6,772 nt of DNA from a bacterium UBA4637 (GCA_002405875.1 DHMR01000111.1:1-6772), one strand, 5' to 3'; counted from the first letter of the stretch, positions 1 to 6,702 are shown. Numbers and translations are program-made. The notes: generated from the letters alone by a model not told the origin.

Positions 1-23
1 GATTTAAAAAACTTATTGTTTTG

Positions 24-44
24 TCTAACATCTAATATCTAAAA
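24..44. repeat. Short tandem heptamer repeat, TCTAANA x3
   Basis: Three back-to-back 7-base units read TCTAACA, TCTAATA and TCTAAAA. On the minus strand they read as TTAGRNN-type units (TTAGATA, TTAGATG, TTAGACA), the same pattern as the repeat at 1371-1398 but in the opposite orientation. The rest of 1-150 is AT-rich, with no convincing gene. The function is unknown; it could be low-complexity intergenic sequence. Three units in AT-rich DNA could arise by chance, so confidence is moderate. Confidence 0.5.
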
Positions 45-153
45 CGCTGCAAAGATGCCTTTTTAATTATTAATAAACGAATAAAAGCCCAACTATTTTC
101 TACATTTTTAAATAATTTATCTATCCAAGATGCAATATTCACAATTTTATTGC

Positions 154-161
154 TACCTTTG
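154..161 (+). promoter_or_regulatory. Candidate Bacteroidetes -7 promoter element (TACCTTTG)
   Basis: TACCTTTG matches the Bacteroidetes primary sigma -7 consensus TAnnTTTG exactly and is followed by CA, as is common in this group. Transcription would start near base 168, leaving a leader of roughly 25 bases before the lipoprotein ATG at 193. No good -33 TTTG box is visible at the usual distance upstream. A second match lies 15 bases downstream. Confidence 0.55.
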
Positions 162-168
162 CAACCGA

Positions 169-176
169 TAATTTTG
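169..176 (+). promoter_or_regulatory. Second candidate -7 element (TAATTTTG)
   Basis: TAATTTTG also fits TAnnTTTG and is again followed by CA. If used, transcription would start near 182, giving a very short leader of about 10 bases. A partial -33 candidate (ATTG at 149-152) sits 16 bases upstream, a little close. This may be an alternative start or a chance match in AT-rich DNA; the element at 154-161 gives a more usual leader length. Confidence 0.3.
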
Positions 177-192
177 CAAAATACAGAAATAC

Positions 193-1371
193 ATGAAGAT
201 ATCTAGAATCCATTCAGTAGCAGTGATCATAGTAGCTGCACTGGCTTTCACCTCTTGCAACAACAAGAAATTCCACATCAACGGTAACATCACCGAGGCC
301 AAGGACTCCATGCTCTACTTGGAGAACATCAGCCTCAACGGTCCTGAGAAGATAGACTCCGTCAAGCTCGGCGAGGATGGGTCCTTCGACTTCGAAGAGA
401 ATGCCATGGACTCGGTTTCACCTGAGTTCTACCGTCTCCGCATCGCCAACCAGACCATCAACCTTTCCGTTGACTCCACAGAAACCATTCGAGTAAAGGC
501 CGCCTACCCTACCATGAGTTATCAATACGAAGTAGAAGGCTCAGAGAACTGCAACACCATCAAAGAGCTGTCTTTCAAGCAGATGAACTTGCAAGGCGCA
601 ATCAACGCAATAGCCAAGAACCCGAATATAGGAGTTGACTCAGCCAACTTGGCAATCAACCGTGCTCTTGAAGCCTACAAACAGGACATCAAGATCAACT
701 ATATTTTCAAGGCTCCGATGAAGGCTTCTTCCTATTATGCACTCTTCCAGACCATCCAGTTGGGTGGAATGAACACCTTAATATTCAACCCTCGCAACAA
801 CAAGGAAGACGTCAAGGTCTTCGCCGCTGTTGCCACAAGTTGGGACACTTACTATCCAAACGCCGAACGTGGCAAGAACCTCCACAACATCGCCATCCAG
901 GGCATGAAGGACATCCGCATCATGGAGAACCAAATGGCAGAGCAAAGAATTGACGCTAGCAAAGTCAACGTCAATGGCTGCATCAACCTTTCTTTGCAGG
1001 ACAACAAAGGCATCACACGTAACCTCACCGATCTCAAGGGCAAGGTTGTGCTACTCGACTTCCACCTCTTTGCCAGCAGCGAGAGCACAAAGCGCATCAT
1101 GATGCTCCGTGAGCTGTACAACAAATACCATGCAGCTGGTTTCGAAATTTACCAAGTCTCCGTCGACCCAGACGAGCATTTCTGGAAGACCTCCACTGCC
1201 GCCTTGCCTTGGATCAGCGTACGTGACGAGGATGGAGTGCAAGGTCAAAGCCTCCAGTCCTACAATGTACAGAGCATCCCAACTTACTTCCTAATAGACC
1301 GCAGCAACACCCTGCAAGCTCGAGATGTTCAGATCAAAGACCTTGATACCGCTATCAAGAACCTATTATAA
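193..1371 (+). CDS. DUF4369 / thioredoxin-like (TlpA/AhpC-TSA fold) lipoprotein without CxxC
   Basis: This 392-residue protein is predicted to be an envelope lipoprotein. It has a basic start, a hydrophobic stretch (about residues 9-19) and a lipobox-like FTSC ending at Cys22, followed by NNKK. Residues about 27-105 resemble DUF4369, a beta-rich domain found in front of thioredoxin domains in Bacteroidetes; about 110-255 look mostly helical. From about 264 the protein follows the TlpA/AhpC-TSA pattern: a short strand, LKGKVVLLDF (to Phe290), the active-site loop, then GFEIYQVSVD, and SIPTYFLID with the fold's cis-Pro at 363. Family members reduce or isomerise disulfides through WCxxC. Here the matching loop is ASSES, with Ser295 and Ser298 where both cysteines should be, so thiol-disulfide exchange through this site is not expected. 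The fold may be used for binding or scaffolding; the substrate is unknown. The fold assignment is firm and the function open. A terminator-like hairpin follows the gene, suggesting it is transcribed alone. Confidence 0.88.
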   Translation: MKISRIHSVAVIIVAALAFTSCNNKKFHINGNITEAKDSMLYLENISLNGPEKIDSVKLGEDGSFDFEENAMDSVSPEFYRLRIANQTINLSVDSTETIRVKAAYPTMSYQYEVEGSENCNTIKELSFKQMNLQGAINAIAKNPNIGVDSANLAINRALEAYKQDIKINYIFKAPMKASSYYALFQTIQLGGMNTLIFNPRNNKEDVKVFAAVATSWDTYYPNAERGKNLHNIAIQGMKDIRIMENQMAEQRIDASKVNVNGCINLSLQDNKGITRNLTDLKGKVVLLDFHLFASSESTKRIMMLRELYNKYHAAGFEIYQVSVDPDEHFWKTSTAALPWISVRDEDGVQGQSLQSYNVQSIPTYFLIDRSNTLQARDVQIKDLDTAIKNLL

Positions 1372-1398
1372 GTTAAGAGTTAGAAGTTAGGAGTCAGG
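1371..1398 (+). repeat. Degenerate tandem heptamer repeat (AGTTAGG-like, x4)
   Basis: Four consecutive 7-base units begin on the last base of the lipoprotein stop codon: AGTTAAG, AGTTAGA, AGTTAGG and AGTCAGG, followed by a partial AGT. Each unit differs from its neighbour by one or two bases. From memory, similar TTAGRNN/AGTTAAG arrays occur between genes in Bacteroidales genomes, but I know of no established role. The units also form the left arm of the hairpin at 1382-1427. Confidence 0.7.
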
Positions 1399-1434
1399 AG
1401 TCCTTGGGGCTTCTGCGCTTAACTTCTTTCCTTT
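1382..1434 (+). terminator. Terminator-like hairpin after the lipoprotein gene
   Basis: Bases 1382-1389 (AGAAGTTA) pair with 1420-1427 (TAACTTCT). After a two-base bulge the stem continues from 1392-1403 to 1407-1419 with a few G-U pairs and one bulged C, closing on a three-base loop (TTG). A T-rich but interrupted tract (TTCCTTTATTTAT) follows. This fits an imperfect intrinsic terminator for the 193-1371 gene. It lies 61 bases before the next ATG. No TAnnTTTG promoter was found between the hairpin and the esterase, so partial read-through is possible. Confidence 0.5.
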
Positions 1435-1488
1435 ATTTATCAGAACCCAAAAGAATCAATATAAACCAAAAACTTAATACACTAAAAA

Positions 1489-2943
1489 ATGAACAAGAAA
1501 TTATGGGCAGTGGCTGCCTTGGCACTTGTTGGTACAGGTGCGCAAGCCAAAGTGAAATTACCACACATTTTGAGTGACAACATGATTATCCAGCAGAACT
1601 CCGAAGCCAACCTCTGGGGATGGGACAAGCCGGGGACTAATGTCGAGGTTTCTACCTCATGGTCTTCCCAGAAGTATGCTGCCAAGACGGGAAAGGACGG
1701 CAAGTGGGCAGTCAAGGTGCAGACCCCGAAGGCTAGCTACACCCCACTCTCCATCACCTTCGACGATGGAGAGAGGACCACCCTCAACAACATCTTGGCA
1801 GGCGAGGTTTGGGTTTGCGCAGGTCAGAGCAACATGGAGATGCCAGTGAAGGGATTCGGCAACTGTCCTGTGCAAGGTTACAACAAGGCGGTGCTCGAAG
1901 CCAACAACTACAAGGGCATCCACTATGTGAAGATACCTAGCGTGATGAGCAGCAAGCCTTTGGACGATGCAAACTGCGACTGGAAGGTCATCAACCCCGA
2001 GACCGTGGGCGATGCTTCTGCCACAGGCTACTTTTTTGCCCAAGTAGTCAACAAGGCCCTAGACGTGCCTGTAGGACTCGTGATGGCAAACAAGGGCGGA
2101 ACTCGTGTGGAAAGCTGGCTCGACCGTGACTATCTGAAAAAGAACACCAAGGAAGAACTTGATTCCGCCAAGATGTCAAAGAATCCAAAGTTTGGATACG
2201 ATTATCTCTACCCTCTGCTTTGGGGCAACGGCACCTTCCACCCTATCCTCAACTATAGCGTGAAGGGCATCATCTTCTATCAAGGCTGTTCCAACGTAGG
2301 CGACCCTGCCGGTCAGTACACCAAGCGACTTGCCGACCTCGTGGCACAATGGCGCAGAGACTTCAAGCAGGGTGAATTGCCTTTCTACTTCGTACAAATT
2401 GCCCCTTATCATAATGGTGATGTCAATGGCGACTGGGGGCCAAGGCTCCGTGAGCAGCAGTTCAAAGCCACCAAGCTCATCCCTAACAGTGGCATCGTAT
2501 GCACTGAAGACTTGGTTTACCCATACGAGAAAGAACAGATTCACCCATGCCAGAAACAACCAGTAGGCGAACGCCTTGCCTTGCAAGCCCTCAGCAAGAC
2601 CTATGGCATGAAAGGACTTTTCTCAGAAAGCATGACCTTCAAGGAGATGAAGATTGTGGGCGACACCGTGAAAGTTCACTTCGACAACACCTACGGAGCC
2701 TACAACCGCTTCGAAGATATCCAGGGATTCGAGGTAGCAGGCGAGGACAAGGTATTCCACCCAGCAACCGCCAAGCACTTCTGGCAACCAGGCAACGACC
2801 CTTGGAACGAATGCATCGTCGTAACCAGCCCTGAAGTCAAGAAGCCTGTGGCACTGCGATACTGCTTCCGCAACTTCCAACTCGGCAACATGGCGAACGC
2901 AGGCGGTCTGCCGCTCTTCCCATTCAGAACGGATAATTGGTAA
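1489..2943 (+). CDS. Secreted sialate O-acetylesterase family protein (SGNH/SASA esterase)
   Basis: This 484-residue exported carbohydrate esterase probably removes O-acetyl groups from sialic acids or other acetylated sugars; the family also includes acetylxylan esterases, so the substrate is not fixed. A signal peptide (residues 1-20, ending GAQA) directs it out of the cytoplasm and no lipobox Cys follows. Residues about 21-100 form a beta-rich N-terminal region. The SGNH core shows AGQSNMEMPV with nucleophile Ser114, the KGGTRVESW block around residue 200, FYQGCSN (263-269) where many relatives have WYQGESN, and IHP with the likely catalytic His352. The residue two before that His is Gln350, where many family members have Asp (DxH). 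The start fits a clean signal peptide and an A-rich leader (CACTAAAAAATG). A Nudix gene follows after 24 bases, suggesting co-transcription. No SusC/SusD or glycosidase genes are in view, so no glycan-use cluster can be claimed. Confidence 0.9.
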   Translation: MNKKLWAVAALALVGTGAQAKVKLPHILSDNMIIQQNSEANLWGWDKPGTNVEVSTSWSSQKYAAKTGKDGKWAVKVQTPKASYTPLSITFDDGERTTLNNILAGEVWVCAGQSNMEMPVKGFGNCPVQGYNKAVLEANNYKGIHYVKIPSVMSSKPLDDANCDWKVINPETVGDASATGYFFAQVVNKALDVPVGLVMANKGGTRVESWLDRDYLKKNTKEELDSAKMSKNPKFGYDYLYPLLWGNGTFHPILNYSVKGIIFYQGCSNVGDPAGQYTKRLADLVAQWRRDFKQGELPFYFVQIAPYHNGDVNGDWGPRLREQQFKATKLIPNSGIVCTEDLVYPYEKEQIHPCQKQPVGERLALQALSKTYGMKGLFSESMTFKEMKIVGDTVKVHFDNTYGAYNRFEDIQGFEVAGEDKVFHPATAKHFWQPGNDPWNECIVVTSPEVKKPVALRYCFRNFQLGNMANAGGLPLFPFRTDNW

Positions 2944-2967
2944 ATAAATCATCACTTACAAACAAAC

Positions 2968-3516
2968 ATGAGTCATATTTTAGACAAATTCCAATATTGC
3001 CCCGTTTGCGGTTCATCTCATTTTGAGATAAACAATGTCAAGAGCAAGAAATGCAAAGACTGCGGCTTCACTTATTACCTGAATGCCAGCAGTGCCACGG
3101 TTGCCCTAATTGTCAATGAGAAAAACGAGCTATTAGTGGTTCGCCGCAAAAACGACCCAGGCAAGGACATGCTCGACATGCCTGGCGGCTTCATAGACAT
3201 GGACGAAACGGGCGAGGAAGGTATGGCAAGGGAAGTCAAGGAAGAAACAGGATTGGAAGCCACCCAAGTGACCTATTTATTTAGCTTTCCAAACACTTAC
3301 CTTTACTCAGGATTTTTAGTTCACACGCTCGATATGTTCTTTCATGTCAGAGTTAAAGACTTTAGCCATATCGAGGCCATGGACGATGCCGCTGCCTACT
3401 ATTGGATTCCGATTTCGGAGATTGACATCAACAAGTTTGCTTTCGATTCCATCAAAAGAGGATTGAAAAAGTTTCTAAAGGAGAACTATCAGATAGAAAC
3501 AAAGATAGATATGTAA
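2968..3516 (+). CDS. Nudix hydrolase with N-terminal zinc ribbon
   Basis: A 182-residue cytoplasmic enzyme predicted to hydrolyse a nucleoside diphosphate linked to another moiety. The N-terminus carries a four-cysteine zinc ribbon, CPVCG (Cys11, Cys14) and CKDCG (Cys29, Cys32). The Nudix box at residues 74-96 fits Gx5Ex7REUxEExGU exactly: Gly74, Glu80, then REVKEETGL at 88-96 with the metal-binding glutamates. The layout resembles the zinc-ribbon NADH pyrophosphatases (NudC). However, at 182 residues it is shorter, and I do not see the SQPWPFPxS signature after the Nudix box, so NAD(H) is unlikely to be assigned safely. ADP-ribose or a related compound is possible but not shown. It starts 24 bases after the esterase stop, with no promoter-like element in between, and is followed by a strong terminator. 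It therefore probably ends a two-gene unit, although its role next to an esterase is not evident. Confidence 0.92.
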   Translation: MSHILDKFQYCPVCGSSHFEINNVKSKKCKDCGFTYYLNASSATVALIVNEKNELLVVRRKNDPGKDMLDMPGGFIDMDETGEEGMAREVKEETGLEATQVTYLFSFPNTYLYSGFLVHTLDMFFHVRVKDFSHIEAMDDAAAYYWIPISEIDINKFAFDSIKRGLKKFLKENYQIETKIDM

Positions 3517-3540
3517 CCAAGCATCCTATCTTGCTTCATC

Positions 3541-3585
3541 AAGTATCTCAACTTACTCGTTGGAGTAAGTTGAGATACTTTTTTT
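3541..3585 (+). terminator. Strong Rho-independent terminator after the Nudix gene
   Basis: A perfect 18-bp inverted repeat (3541-3558 against 3563-3580) closes on the loop GTTG and runs straight into seven T (3579-3585, the first two belonging to the stem). It begins 24 bases past the Nudix stop. The minus-strand side has no T-run, so it appears one-directional. It separates the esterase-Nudix unit from topA. Confidence 0.93.
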
Positions 3586-3681
3586 ATGCCAAAAGAGTGA
3601 GCAAAGTTCCATTTACAGCCTGAAACATTTAAAAAACCAAAAAAAAACACTATATAATAAGGTATAAGCAAAAAGTTTATT

Positions 3682-3689
3682 TACTTTTG
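3682..3689 (+). promoter_or_regulatory. Likely topA promoter, -7 element TACTTTTG
   Basis: TACTTTTG matches the Bacteroidetes TAnnTTTG consensus and is followed by CC. Transcription would begin near 3695-3697, leaving a leader of about 20 bases before the topA ATG. It lies downstream of a strong terminator, where a new promoter is needed, in AT-rich DNA with A-tracts (about 3629-3650). No clear -33 TTTG box is seen. Confidence 0.65.
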
Positions 3690-3717
3690 CCAACCAAAAG
3701 AAATTGTGTAGAAGCTT

Positions 3718-6045
3718 ATGCAAGAAAATTTAGTTATCGTAGAGAGCCCTGCAAAGGCCAAGAAAATAGAAGAGTTTTTAGGTAAAGACTATAAAGTGAT
3801 GTCTTCTTACGGTCACATCCGTGACTTGAAGAAGCGGGAACTTAGTATAAACGAGAAGACGATGGAACCTGACTATGAGATTCCTGAGGAGAAGAAAAAA
3901 CTCGTGACAGAGCTGAAGTCGAATGCGAAGAAAGCCAAAAAAATTTGGTTAGCATCCGATGAGGACCGCGAGGGAGAAGCCATCAGTTGGCACCTTTGCG
4001 AGGTACTCGGCTTGGACGAAGAAAAAACCAGCCGTATTGTTTTCCACGAAATAACCAAGCCTGCCATCTTGGATGCCATCGAGCATCCTCGTCACCTGGA
4101 CATGAATCTCGTCAATGCCCAGCAAGCACGTCGTGTACTTGACCGCCTGGTAGGTTTCAAGCTTTCTCCAGTCTTGTGGCGAAAGGTGAAGCCAGCCTTG
4201 TCGGCCGGCCGCGTACAAAGTGTCGCCGTACGACTGATTGTGGAACGCGAGCGTGAAATCCAGAAATTTAAAAGCGAGCCATACTATCGTGTGAACGCCA
4301 TTTTTGCCTTGATAGACTCCAATGGTAGCGCATCAGAGGTCAAAGCAGAACTAGACAAGCGTTTCAAGACCCATGAGGAGGTGGAGGCTTTCCTGGAGAA
4401 ATGCAAGGATGCCAAGTTTACCGTCGAAGCTGTCAGCAAGAAACCATTGAAGCGTACACCGGCGCCTCCATTTACCACTTCCACCCTGCAACAAGAGGCT
4501 GCCCGCAAACTCGGCTTTACGGTGAGCCAGACCATGATGATAGCGCAGCGATTGTATGAAAGTGGACGTATCACGTATATGCGTACCGACAGCGTCAACC
4601 TTTCAACCCTGTGCCTCAATGCTAGCAAGGATGAAATCATCAAGGTATATGGCAAGGAATACAGCAAGCAGCGCAATTACCATACTCACTCCAAGGGAGC
4701 GCAGGAAGCACACGAGGCCATCCGCCCTACCTACATGAGCGAGACTTCGATTGAAGGCACTAGCCAGGAGAAGAGACTCTACGAACTGATTTGGAAACGT
4801 ACCATCGCCTCACAGATGGCTGACGCACAGATCGAGAAGACAACTATCAACATCCATATAGATAATTCTTCAGAAAAGTTTGTTGCCAACGGAGAGGTTG
4901 TTGTCTTCGACGGCTTCATCAAGGTATACCGAGAGTCAACCGACGACGAGGAGAATGGCGAGGACTCATCCCACATTTTACCAGCCATGCAAGAAGGCGA
5001 CGAATTACAACGCCGGGAAGTTATCGCTACCGAGAAATTCTCAGCAGCACCTTCCCGATACACAGAAGCTAGTCTCGTCAAGAAGCTAGAAGATCTAGGC
5101 ATCGGTCGTCCATCTACATACGCTCCGACCATCAGCACCATCCAACAGCGTGAATACGTTGTGAAAGGCGACAAGAAGGGGGAAGAACGCTCTTATACAG
5201 TCGATAGTTTGAAGGGTATCAAGATTACACAAAAGATCAAGAAGGAAATGGCTGGTTCCGAGAAAGGCAAGCTCCTTCCTACCGACATCGGCATCGTGGT
5301 CAACGACTTCCTGATGGAGAATTTCCCAGGCATCATGGACTATAACTTTACGGCCAACGTAGAGCAGAAGTTTGATGACATCGCAGAGGGTAAGACTGAT
5401 TGGATCAAGTGGATGAAGTCTTTCGACAAGGAATTCGAGCCTGAGGTTGACCAAGTGATGAACGCACGAAGCGAGCACAAAGCCGGCGAACGAGAGTTGG
5501 GCAAAGACCCGAAGACCGACCGTCCTGTATTTGTCAAGATTGGTCGCTTTGGTCCTGTCGTACAAATTGGCACCGCCGATGACAAAGACAAGCCACAGTT
5601 TGCGCAACTTCCTGCCGACAAGAGCATCGAAACGATTACTCTTGAAGAAGCTTTGGAATTATTCAAGCTGCCACGCGAAGTAGGCGAATACGAAGGTACA
5701 ACTGTCACCATCGGCACCGGTCGTTTTGGCCCATACGTTCTTCACAACCACAAGTATGTGTCAATCCCTAAGGGAGAAGACCCAATGGCCATCACGCTAG
5801 AAAGAGCTATCGAGCTTATCAAGGAAAAGCGTGAGACCGAGCAGAAACGCCACATCAAGACTTTCGAGGAAGATGACAAGCTAGAACTTCTGAATGGCCG
5901 TTATGGTCCATATATCGCATACGATGGCAAGAACTACCGTCTTCCCAAGAACAAGATGGAGAACGTGGAGGCTCTTACATACGAGGAGTGCATGAGCATC
6001 ATCAAGGAAGCCCCAGAGCCAAAAGCAACTCGTCGCAGAAAATAA
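3718..6045 (+). CDS. topA: DNA topoisomerase I (type IA)
   Basis: This 775-residue enzyme relaxes negative supercoils by cutting one DNA strand and passing the other through, holding the break as a 5'-phosphotyrosine. The N-terminal Toprim domain shows VIVESPAKAK with Glu9 and the metal-binding DEDREGE with Asp81, Asp83 and Glu85. The catalytic block GRITYMRTDS gives active-site Tyr287 and the supporting Arg289. EAHEAIRPT (330-338) and GIGRPSTYAPTI (461-472) are further type IA signatures. The C-terminus does not show the four-cysteine zinc fingers of E. coli TopA. Instead it has three repeats built around GRFGP/GRYGP (about 609-613, 668-672, 727-731), matching the Toprim C-terminal repeat type seen in many other bacteria, and ends in a basic tail (RRRK). 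The length is normal for this architecture. It is preceded by its own promoter, and aroK follows after 26 bases, so the two are probably co-transcribed. Confidence 0.98.
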   Translation: MQENLVIVESPAKAKKIEEFLGKDYKVMSSYGHIRDLKKRELSINEKTMEPDYEIPEEKKKLVTELKSNAKKAKKIWLASDEDREGEAISWHLCEVLGLDEEKTSRIVFHEITKPAILDAIEHPRHLDMNLVNAQQARRVLDRLVGFKLSPVLWRKVKPALSAGRVQSVAVRLIVEREREIQKFKSEPYYRVNAIFALIDSNGSASEVKAELDKRFKTHEEVEAFLEKCKDAKFTVEAVSKKPLKRTPAPPFTTSTLQQEAARKLGFTVSQTMMIAQRLYESGRITYMRTDSVNLSTLCLNASKDEIIKVYGKEYSKQRNYHTHSKGAQEAHEAIRPTYMSETSIEGTSQEKRLYELIWKRTIASQMADAQIEKTTINIHIDNSSEKFVANGEVVVFDGFIKVYRESTDDEENGEDSSHILPAMQEGDELQRREVIATEKFSAAPSRYTEASLVKKLEDLGIGRPSTYAPTISTIQQREYVVKGDKKGEERSYTVDSLKGIKITQKIKKEMAGSEKGKLLPTDIGIVVNDFLMENFPGIMDYNFTANVEQKFDDIAEGKTDWIKWMKSFDKEFEPEVDQVMNARSEHKAGERELGKDPKTDRPVFVKIGRFGPVVQIGTADDKDKPQFAQLPADKSIETITLEEALELFKLPREVGEYEGTTVTIGTGRFGPYVLHNHKYVSIPKGEDPMAITLERAIELIKEKRETEQKRHIKTFEEDDKLELLNGRYGPYIAYDGKNYRLPKNKMENVEALTYEECMSIIKEAPEPKATRRRK

Positions 6046-6071
6046 AACATAGTTATATATAAGAGAGAGAA

Positions 6072-6599
6072 ATGAAGTCAATCATCATCATTGGGTACAT
6101 GGGTGCAGGCAAGACAACTGTAGGCAAAGCTCTTGCCAAGGAATTGGGCGTGATGTTCTACGACCTCGACTGGTATATCGAGAGTCGTATGCGCAAGACC
6201 GTCAAACAAATCTTCGACGAATGTGGCGAGGAAAGTTTCCGACAGATAGAGCACAACATGCTCCACGAAGTGGCTGAGTTTGAGAATGTAGTGGTAAGTT
6301 GCGGAGGCGGAACCCCATGCTTCTTCGACAACATAGATTACATGAACCAACTAGGCGAGACCGTCTACTTAAAAGCTTCTCCTGAAACCCTTTACGCCCA
6401 TCTGAAAATGGGGAAAGGAGTTCGCCCACTATTGCTCAACAAGACTCCTGAAGAAGTGCAAGTTTTCATCCGTGAACAGTTGAAGCAGCGCGAACCTTTC
6501 TATGAGAAAGCTAAACACATCATCGACATCAATGTGATGGACAATTTCGACAAGGTCAACAGTACCGTTCAACGAGTACGCGACCTACTCCATGTATAG
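6072..6599 (+). CDS. aroK: Shikimate kinase
   Basis: This 175-residue cytoplasmic enzyme phosphorylates shikimate at the 3-OH using ATP, a step in making chorismate and the aromatic amino acids. The P-loop is GYMGAGKT (8-15). Asp33 (in YDLDWYIE) and Arg57 (in ESFRQIE) match the known shikimate-binding residues, CGGGTP (77-82) is the substrate-site glycine motif, the lid carries Arg118 (GVRPLL), and Arg140 (KQREPFY) matches the C-terminal shikimate-binding Arg. The length is typical of single-domain AroK. The start is 26 bases after topA and is preceded by a purine tract (AAGAGAGAGAA, 6061-6071) that could help ribosome binding. The gap has no obvious promoter or terminator, which supports a topA-aroK unit. 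A hairpin lies just after the stop. Confidence 0.97.
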   Translation: MKSIIIIGYMGAGKTTVGKALAKELGVMFYDLDWYIESRMRKTVKQIFDECGEESFRQIEHNMLHEVAEFENVVVSCGGGTPCFFDNIDYMNQLGETVYLKASPETLYAHLKMGKGVRPLLLNKTPEEVQVFIREQLKQREPFYEKAKHIIDINVMDNFDKVNSTVQRVRDLLHV

Positions 6600-6603
6600 A
6601 GAA

Positions 6604-6643
6604 AGTAAAGGTAAGTAGCCTAAGAAAGCTACTTACCTTCACT
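6604..6643 (+). terminator. Hairpin between aroK and speA, no U-tract (terminator or processing/attenuation site)
   Basis: AAGGTAAGTAGC (6608-6619) pairs perfectly with 6628-6639 around an 8-base loop. One mismatch then separates a further three pairs (6604-6606 with 6641-6643). The stem starts a few bases after the aroK stop at 6599. The sequence that follows (ACTCGTAAAT) is not T-rich, so it is not a standard intrinsic terminator. It may protect the 3' end of the aroK message, mark a processing site, or reduce transcription into speA. The 60 bases between hairpin and speA show no TAnnTTTG promoter. Confidence 0.5.
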
Positions 6644-6702
6644 CGTAAATATAGACATATTTTAATAATAACACAGACTAATAAGCAAGACCAGAACAGA
6701 AA

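Noticed and set aside
50..57. Possible minus-strand -7 element (CATCTTTG) for a divergent gene to the left
   Set aside because: The first base departs from TAnnTTTG, no -33 box is visible on that strand, and no minus-strand gene start is present in the window to support it.
1657..2043. 128-codon minus-strand open frame inside the esterase gene
   Set aside because: It lies wholly inside a gene with clear family motifs on the plus strand, and its translation shows no recognisable domain. The same applies to the other long antisense frames in the esterase and topA.
1489..3516. Esterase plus Nudix as part of a polysaccharide utilisation locus
   Set aside because: No SusC/SusD, glycoside hydrolase or sensor/regulator gene is present on either side within the window.
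3541..3643. Small regulatory RNA in the Nudix-topA gap
   Set aside because: The hairpin and T-run are fully explained as the Nudix terminator, and there is no promoter-like element between the Nudix stop and the hairpin to start a separate RNA.
3489..3671. 60-codon minus-strand open frame across the Nudix-topA gap
   Set aside because: It runs through the perfect terminator hairpin and the A-rich topA promoter region, and its hydrophobic start is explained by T-rich composition. No homology is recognisable.
5095..5607. 170-codon minus-strand open frame inside topA
   Set aside because: It is a shadow of conserved topA coding sequence and has no independent motifs or promoter.
3559..6639. Shared GTAAGT/ACTTAC cores in the two hairpins at 3541-3580 and 6608-6639
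   Set aside because: Only six bases are shared and the flanking stem sequence differs, so this is most likely coincidence rather than a common repeat element.
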